From NCBI GenBank assembly GCA_019096065.1, contig JAGUCH010000004.1:3658001-3722000 (forward strand): a DNA stretch of 64,000 bases, written 5' to 3'. The notes beneath the pieces are model-generated. The model searched no databases and was not told where the DNA came from. It was given only the letters and a program-made list of their open reading frames with translations. The DNA comes from Paracyclopina nana. Taxonomy: Eukaryota > Arthropoda > Copepoda > Cyclopoida > Cyclopettidae. Below are positions 57,517 through 64,000 of the stretch, piece by piece. The stretch's first letter is position 1. Every line of letters begins with the position of its first letter. Position numbers and translations under genes: made by a program.

Positions 57517-60500
57517 GGTCAGAGAAGACTTTAGGGACCTCTTAATAGAATATAAGACTATATTCTCGGAGGATCCTAGATCATATAGGCTATGGAATGT
57601 CGAACCCATGAAGTTCCAGTTAAAGGATGATAAACCATTAGTGCCAAAAGTATTTAACATGTCGGAGTATGAAACTACGCAGGTTGACCGTAAAATAGCA
57701 TTAATGCTGTCATCTGGATTAATTGAAATTGTGGATAAGTCACTTAATAGGTACTCGGCTTGCCCTTGTTTCTTGACTTCAAGGCCAAATGATGAAAAGC
57801 TGCCTATGAAGCAACGCAAGCCTCGGCTACTAGTTGACTTAACATCTTTTAATAAAAATCTGATATTTACGACTTCGGAGCACATAGTGCCACCTATCCC
57901 TACCTTGCTAGGGATGTTATCTAATTCGTGTTTAATGTCATCTTTCGATGTAACATCCGGATACGATAACTTACCTGTGGACTCTGATAGTGCTGATATG
58001 TGCTGCTTTGCAGTAACGTCCCCTCGCAGTATATATAGATCAGTCTTTCTGAAAAGTAAGTCATGCCTACAAGGGATCGCCATTGCTCCGAGAATGTTCG
58101 CAGAGCTCCTCCAACAGGCCCTTAACCCTGAGATATTGCCCTTTACATGTGTATATGTAGACGATTTGGTTGTGGCCTGTAAGAACCCTGGCAAGCCTAG
58201 GCCTGCTACATTGGATGATTACATACGACATTTAGGTGATCTGAGGAAGTTGTTTCAAAGCCTCAAGGACTTAAATGCCCTATTACAAATTAAAAAGACC
58301 CAATTAGGTGTTAAAGAAGCTACAGTCTTAGGGCACCTAATATCTATTGATGAAAATGGGATTATGACTATGCGAATGCCCGATAAATTCAGGTCTGCAT
58401 TTGATGATTTCCCTATTCCTACAACCAAGAAACAGCTGCAAAAGTTTATTGGGATGACAAACTGGTTAAGCCAGTATTGCCCCAATATGGCTACATACAC
58501 AGCTCCTCTGCTAGATGTATTACAAACAGCACAAGGAAAAACAGGAAAGTTCACTTTCACTGCTTTCCAGGAAAAATGTTTCTATAAAGTAATAGACGAG
58601 ATTAAAACAGGTATGTCACTGGCATTGCCACGTTTTAAAGAAGGTTATTTAGTGGTTGATTCTGGGGTAATTAGCACCTCAGCTTTATTAATGGAGGTGA
58701 ATGAGGATGGTAAAGCTGTGTGTGTTGGTGCACACAGCGCACGCTTTCCTTTATCAGTTTGCCTCTCGTACCACTCGTTTCAGCGTGAAGCATTAGGAGT
58801 TTTAACAATGATAAACCATTTTAAAAGCATACTATTCGCCTATGAGCGGCTAGTCATAGTTACGGATTGTCTATCAATAGCCAGCGTGCTGGCTAGTTCG
58901 TTTACTGGTAAAGATGCATTTACTCATAGATTAGCAGCTCGTATTTATTCCCTGCCTGTAGCATGGAAATTGAGGGCTGTGCCTCGCACAGAGGTAGAAG
59001 TAGTTGATGTATTATTAAATAAATACCATCAAACACCAGAAGGTGAAACTGTATTTTATGCGCCTTACTCTATTGCGGGACAGATTACTAAGGATATTTA
59101 TTCAAATAAATACCCTCTACCCGATGCGATCAAAGATAAGGTGCTTACAACACAGGAATTACTTACACATGTGTATGATACACTTGTGAATTCTGGAACT
59201 ATGAGTAAGACTCTACTCCAGAAAAGGTTGCATTGCCTAAATGACAAATGGGTTGACATGATCGGCACGAAGCCGCCATTTGTGCACGACGACACGTCAA
59301 TCTTACTCCAAGCAAAACATGATGATGATGAAATTCTTGAGGACGAGATACTTTCTAAATTATCCCATTCATTCCATGGTGAAGCTGATTTTGATTCGCC
59401 AGTGAATCATATAGAAAATAACTTAAGAGTAGATACAGTCACTGTTAAACGGCGAATATCGCCACATTTACCAGGAATTACACGCAACCTACTCATTAAG
59501 TTGCAACAAAATTGTGAAGAAACACAAAAGATAATAAATTTAATTATGCTTTCGCCTCCAGAGAAAGTACCACTAGATGTTGCGGTAAAATATCGTGTCC
59601 TTGACGGTGCCCTGTTGGTCATTCGCAAGAATGTAAAGTTACCTTTTAGCGTTGCGACCAATACGAAAGTATATATGAGTATGCCCAACTGTGTGTACCT
59701 GATGGCATGTATTCATTTGCTACATAACCATTTGGGAAGTAAAAAGACTAATACTCTTTTTACCCAATCTATGTATTCAACTTACTCAGCCAGAATCAGT
59801 CGTATTATTATTGGTGCGTGCATGCATTGTGCTTTATACCGCCAAGCTAATACTAGGTTTGTTGGGAAGGGGCGTTTCCGCATCCCGACTCAGCCATGGG
59901 AATTGGTAATGATTGATTTGGCCAAGTTCGATGACACTTTAGTCAAAGGGTCTTCTGCAAAAGACCTGTTAGTATTTGTCGATGTTTATTCTAAGATGAT
60001 AATTGCTAAACCACTATTGGATGCTAAATATAAGCAGGTAGCGAATGCTATGGAAGAAGTAATTTCTTTGTTTGGGGTGCCAAAAACATTACTTGCAGAT
60101 AATGGTGCCCAGCTAACGACTAATAAGGCCCTCCAACGCCTTGTTGATCGTTATAAAATTAAGGAGTTATGTCATTACCGAACTTTATCGCCATACAAGC
60201 ATTAGAACGCTTACGCTGAAAATGCTATACGAATAATAAGAAGTGCTTTAGTCCTAAACTCTAACTCATACAATATGAGGTTATGCGATGTGTTTAAGAC
60301 TTCTATTTACGCAATAAATAATCGCCCTCTTACTTATTTGGCATATACTGATGATAAAGGGGTGAAGATCACCCCCACACCTTTTTCGTTATTTTTCGAT
60401 AAAATGCCGTTCTATCATTTAGGACGGGATGTATTTGAAATACTTAGTGAAAGCGAGGACAAAATTCATAAAGCCGAATGGCGTCAACGCATGCGTGAAT

Positions 60501-61285
60501 ATGATCTAGAAGAACAGTTCCACTTAGAAAAAATGAAGGCTACTGAAAGACCTTCCTTTAAACCAGAGATTGGATCATTAGTGTTAGTTATAAAACATCC
60601 CATAAATAAACAACGGTATAAATTTATGGATGATTTGTTTGAAGTTATTGACATTGGACAGCATTCAACTGTGACTGTAAAGCCGTATCTTTATGATGGG
60701 CTTACTCGTGAAGTAAGCTTAGATCATGTAAAGTTATACCGATTCCACGAACTATATAGATTTCTTCCGGAAAAGTTGTCCAACCTCTTGAAACGACCTT
60801 ACACTCCGGAAGAAATTCTACGTAAAAAAGCAAGGAATGAGGTTATTGAATTTCTTGAAGGGGCAGCCCCTGAAAGTCATGATTATAGTTTGCGGGGTCA
60901 CACAAAGGCCTCTAGTATAGTGGCCTCGCAAAGTTCATTGATTTCACAGTCCACATCAATGGACACAGAGCCAAGTGCGATTCACCAAACCTATAAGCGC
61001 TCTGGTTCTATTCTCATGCAAAAGGCAGCGAGCTTGTTTAAGCCCTCAGATATTTTGCGAATACAGGAGGAAAATAAACAACTCGTGCAAAAGCAATGGG
61101 AACAATATGACCGTAAGAAGTTAGAAGAAAAATACCTAGCTGACAATGCTGGTAATAATATTCTCCACAAAGAAGCAAGTGATTCTTTGTCTGACACTGG
61201 CACTGATGATTTTATTGAACAAGCAATTGCACTAAGTGCAAATACAGGGCCCAATGAAGCATTTATGAGGACATGCTGGCCTTGA
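57491..61285 (+). pseudogene. Reverse transcriptase-RNase H-integrase ORF, interrupted by one in-frame stop
   Basis: Domains in order: RT with catalytic Asp in SFDVTSGYDN (residue 153) and YVDD (222-225); a Ty3-type connection (FIGMTNWLSQYCPN); RNase H with Asp at about 390 (LVVDSG) and later REALGVL and VTDCLSI; integrase with an HHCC finger (HLLHNHLG...CMHC) and core Asp at 809 and 870 (MIDLAKF, ADNGAQ). A TAG at 60203-60205 (codon 905) falls five codons before the position of the third catalytic acidic residue (60218-60220). The same frame then stays open to 61285 through a chromodomain-less, basic C-terminus. Apart from that single stop the frame is intact over 3.8 kb, so the copy is young, or the stop is read through. 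Confidence 0.88.
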
Positions 61286-62985
61286 GCCAACGTGGCCCTC
61301 CTACTTTTGCTGAAATGGCCCAACAAGAAAGATTATACCCGAATTTACCAAGTGTCAAACCTGACCATATTAGTACTCCTGATCGCTCGAACGTCAGTGA
61401 AGGGACACTTGCAGGGGTCAGCCCTGTAAAGTGGGCCTTTCGTGGCCAATACCGTGATCAACGTGTGCCAGATATACCTGAAAGTCCGGAGAAATATCAC
61501 ACTCCTGACCAAAGTATGTCTGCAACTCCTAATAAGGACAATGATAATATAGAGGAGATTGTTGAAAAAGCAGCATCTTTCATCGCACCTTCCAAATTTG
61601 ACACTGACCTAGAATCTTTATCTGCTGGCCTGGAAAGTATGCAATTAGCACTGCCTACTGATCCATTCGGCGGAAATACACACGACGATGAACATGAAAG
61701 TAGTGATAGTGATGACACAACTACAATTTATTATACTGCTCGTAAAAATCTGCGGCGTACACCGCTGACAAAAAGCATTAAACAGAATGTTCAAAAAGCA
61801 ATCGATATTGTACGACGCCAGTTAGAACTCTCACCACGTAAACGGCCTCCCTCTCCACCAATCGATAATCCTATGGAAGGGCCCAGTGCCCCGAAACCGG
61901 AGATTTATGGAGCTGAAGGAGGGGAGCCTCAAGTTCGGTATACTATAATGAAAAGTCCGGTCAGAAAACCTGATTTGCAACCAAGAAATAGTGAGTTACC
62001 AAATGCGGGAGTACCACAAACTGTGCCAAGCACAAACGTACTTGAGCACTTTTCGGCAAAGGTTACACCTTTGGGTGACCTGGCTATGACTGAAAAGGAG
62101 CACATTGCTCATCAAGCTACTCCTGGGGTTGCACACCCCACTGTCAGGCAAACTGGCCCAGTAGTTCCACAACCGGGTACTCAGAAGCCACCTGAGGCTG
62201 TTGTACGGGCCCCGTATGAACCAGAAAAGTTGTCTCCATTAAGTTTTCTTCCTCATAACCTAAGGAGAAGAAAAAACGTTAATTATCGCTCCCTGGCAGG
62301 GTTTCAAAAGTATAATAAAAAGAACGTACCTGCGGGTCTTCCTGCGATTGCTCAGCCTGATCCCTCTGAAGCATTGACTCGTTCCGAAGCAGCATTGACA
62401 ACTGAACAGGATACAAGTCCTTCACAGAATGTTCAACAGCTCCTTGACACGAACCTTTTGGTGTCTTCTGACCAGCCGAGTAGTTCGGCAGCCACATCAT
62501 TCGCCGAACCAAAGGAACCAGAATCCTCGGCCGCTGTCCAACCAACAGTTGAACCCGAGATTAGTGAGCCCGCTCCAATACGGATCCTTCCCAGACGACA
62601 ACTGCGGGAGAGAAAGGGAACTGTAGATTACAGGAAGTTAGCGGGCATAAGAAAGTATGAGAAAGAGAAAAGCAAAACTGGTAAAGAACAAAAATACTTT
62701 CCTAATATTCCACGAATAGCTCCTTTAGATCGGGAGGACAAGGAATTCGCCCGTGTTAGGTTTACAAATACGAAAGAAAGGCCTGACCAAAAAGAGAGAG
62801 AGTTACTAGAAGAGGTAATTCCTAATTGGAAACTGAATAAAAACATGGCTGCAGTCACTGATTATATTCAGTTTCTTAAAGCGACTGGCATGGATCACCA
62901 AGATGATAGCAACATAAATGAAATGAAGCGGCTGCGTCTCACCTATGATGAACTATACAAGCTAGCTTTTAAGAAGTTTAAATAG
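61273..62985 (+). CDS. Extra ORF downstream of pol, proline/serine-rich, unknown function
   Basis: 570 residues, low complexity, rich in Pro, Ser, Glu and Lys, with no signal peptide or membrane helix, so it is not a classical Env. A basic motif occurs twice (about residues 328-350 and 440-464): R-R/L-R-x-RK, then a Tyr preceded by Asn or Asp, then R-x-LAG-x-x-KY. The C-terminal 90 residues are charged and look folded (ending YDELYKLAFKKFK). The ATG lies within the last 13 bases of pol in another frame, so translation may be coupled. I do not recognise the family. Confidence 0.7.
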   Translation: MLALSQRGPPTFAEMAQQERLYPNLPSVKPDHISTPDRSNVSEGTLAGVSPVKWAFRGQYRDQRVPDIPESPEKYHTPDQSMSATPNKDNDNIEEIVEKAASFIAPSKFDTDLESLSAGLESMQLALPTDPFGGNTHDDEHESSDSDDTTTIYYTARKNLRRTPLTKSIKQNVQKAIDIVRRQLELSPRKRPPSPPIDNPMEGPSAPKPEIYGAEGGEPQVRYTIMKSPVRKPDLQPRNSELPNAGVPQTVPSTNVLEHFSAKVTPLGDLAMTEKEHIAHQATPGVAHPTVRQTGPVVPQPGTQKPPEAVVRAPYEPEKLSPLSFLPHNLRRRKNVNYRSLAGFQKYNKKNVPAGLPAIAQPDPSEALTRSEAALTTEQDTSPSQNVQQLLDTNLLVSSDQPSSSAATSFAEPKEPESSAAVQPTVEPEISEPAPIRILPRRQLRERKGTVDYRKLAGIRKYEKEKSKTGKEQKYFPNIPRIAPLDREDKEFARVRFTNTKERPDQKERELLEEVIPNWKLNKNMAAVTDYIQFLKATGMDHQDDSNINEMKRLRLTYDELYKLAFKKFK

Positions 62986-63652
62986 AGATTCGTAAGAAAG
63001 GACGTGATGACGGTAATCTTAGTGCCCATATTTTATGGGGTCACTACCTTTACTTTGTCAGTCCAATATGGGCGCACCGTTTTACCAATCAAGCGCACCC
63101 AAAAGTAAGTTAATGCAAAATGTCGATTGCGGACCTGAATTTGGCCACTTGCCAAAAAGATCATAGAAATGGACACGAACGGGCAATGTCTCTTCACATG
63201 CCCGCCAGTAAGGTACAATATGCATAAAGGTGATAAGTTGCTGAACAGTACATTGACAGCAAGAAAACAACTAACGAAACATACTCTCTGCAGTTCGTTA
63301 GCGGTTCTAGAAGTATGTATAAAAATGATGGAAGCCACAAGGCACTGGATTTGGACTTCCTCCAGGGATTGTTCAATCCAACAACAAACCAAACCTCGCT
63401 TGCTTTGACAAAATAAATGAAGTTTGCGTAGGTTATTTTTACAATATTGATGGGACAAATAATTTTGTCCTGTTTCCTGACAAATACCGATGCAAATCAA
63501 AATTTGACCGGTACTTACGTGTGCTTGCCCCTTACTACTATAGTAGGAGACCAAGCTTACAAAAGACGATGGACCGATTGGCCTGAATAAAGTTAACTGT
63601 TATATAAGTTATATACAGTAAAGTACTATGAACACGCCATGCAAGAGGGAAG
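62986..63652 (+). pseudogene. Broken or spliced coding-like stretch after the extra ORF
   Basis: The frame starting at 62982 is open to 63110. It then meets a stop at 63111-63113, reopens with an ATG at 63120, is closed by three stops at 63225-63236, and is open again to 63413. A second frame is open from 63329 to about 63584, with aromatic- and cysteine-containing, protein-like sequence. GTAAGT at 63105 and a GT...CAG pair at 63213/63248 flank the stops, so very short introns are conceivable, but decay by frameshift is as likely. No family recognised. Confidence 0.4.
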
Positions 63653-63982
63653 TTGCAGATGGGCGTAATACCAGAGGGGCTAATGCCCCATCTGAATAGA
63701 TATGCTTTGAAAACTATGGTTAAAGCTCCACTGAGCTATGTCCAAATAGAACCGCTATCCACTCCATGCCTTGCGTGGATTGATAGCTACTGGGACATTC
63801 GTACCTTAGTACAGCAAAAGTTGGCACTAGGCACTGTGCAAGTGGGACACAATAAACCTCACAATACGCATGAGGGCTTGTGTTGGCAGCATTACTATAT
63901 AAAATCTTGGAACGATATTGAAAACTTCCAGAAGAAATTAGGAAAATGCACAACCTCTGAAATGAGGATTGGGCATCGATAA
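63653..63982 (+). CDS. Small ORF near the window end, unknown
   Basis: About 108 residues from the ATG at 63659 (MGVIPEGLMPHLNRYALK...), with a tryptophan-rich C-terminal half (AWIDSYWDI, WQHYYIKSW) and no signal peptide. It follows the broken stretch and is probably part of the same element. An overlapping short frame (ATG near 63630) exists. It could be real or residual coding sequence; I do not recognise it. Confidence 0.35.
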   Translation: MQMGVIPEGLMPHLNRYALKTMVKAPLSYVQIEPLSTPCLAWIDSYWDIRTLVQQKLALGTVQVGHNKPHNTHEGLCWQHYYIKSWNDIENFQKKLGKCTTSEMRIGHR

Positions 63983-64000
63983 AAAAGGACGATTATAAAT

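Larger units (their letters stand above)
51966..64000 (+). mobile_element. Large Ty3/Gypsy-like LTR retroelement with extra ORFs (left edge approximate, right edge off the window)
   Basis: Four long ORFs in one direction (52418-62985), in the order gag, protease, RT-RNase H-integrase, extra ORF, overlapping by 1, 26 and 13 bases. The enzyme order and RT and RNase H motifs place it with Ty3/Gypsy elements. A GT-rich stretch and AATAAATAAA near 52,181 suggest the 5' LTR lies just upstream, but its copy is not within the window, so the LTR borders cannot be fixed; 51966 is only where base composition changes. No TGG-type primer site is visible between 52,180 and the gag start. It exceeds 11 kb, about twice the usual size for this superfamily. 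Confidence 0.8.

Overview
This is a 64 kb piece of a eukaryotic nuclear genome, almost certainly an invertebrate animal and most likely an arthropod. A crustacean such as a copepod is my guess from gene content; no ribosomal or mitochondrial marker is present to prove it. Genes have short introns (often 45-90 bp) with GT-AG ends. They include a translation factor, an arthropod-type heme peroxidase and an FMRFamide-receptor-like GPCR, and AT-rich, repeat-laden intergenic DNA separates them.

Layout. 1-3.2 kb (-): eIF3a, cut by the window edge. 3.8-6.4 kb (-): a ZYG11-family substrate receptor of Cullin-2 ubiquitin ligases. 6.7-9.1 kb (+): a Golgi carbohydrate sulfotransferase, head-to-head with ZYG11 across a 289-bp promoter region. 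12.0-16.6 kb: a complete LTR retrotransposon without pol. It has identical 270-bp LTRs, a 5-bp target duplication, a tRNA-Lys primer site, a hairpin-rich duplicated leader, one gag-like ORF with an internal domain duplication, and an A36 tract. 19.9-25.3 kb (+): a secreted-protein gene whose two common 5' exons can join any of three paralogous terminal exons; a related gene follows at 26.5-28.7 kb. 29.2-33.1 kb (-): the GPCR. 33-41.8 kb: no convincing gene, only small inverted-repeat elements. 41.8-46.3 kb (+): a ten-exon type I membrane protein resembling EFF-1/AFF-1 cell-cell fusogens. 47.7-50.1 kb (-): the heme peroxidase, convergent with the previous gene. 52-64 kb (+): a large Ty3/Gypsy-like retroelement with four long ORFs (gag; membrane-anchored protease; RT-RNase H-integrase with one in-frame stop; a proline/serine-rich extra ORF) and further broken ORFs running off the window.

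The single-copy genes look like ordinary housekeeping or signalling genes. The unusual material is the non-autonomous LTR element, the alternative-terminal-exon family, the fusogen-like gene and the expanded Ty3-like element. All exon boundaries were placed by eye from splice consensus, reading-frame continuity and similarity to remembered family patterns. No alignment or database search was run.
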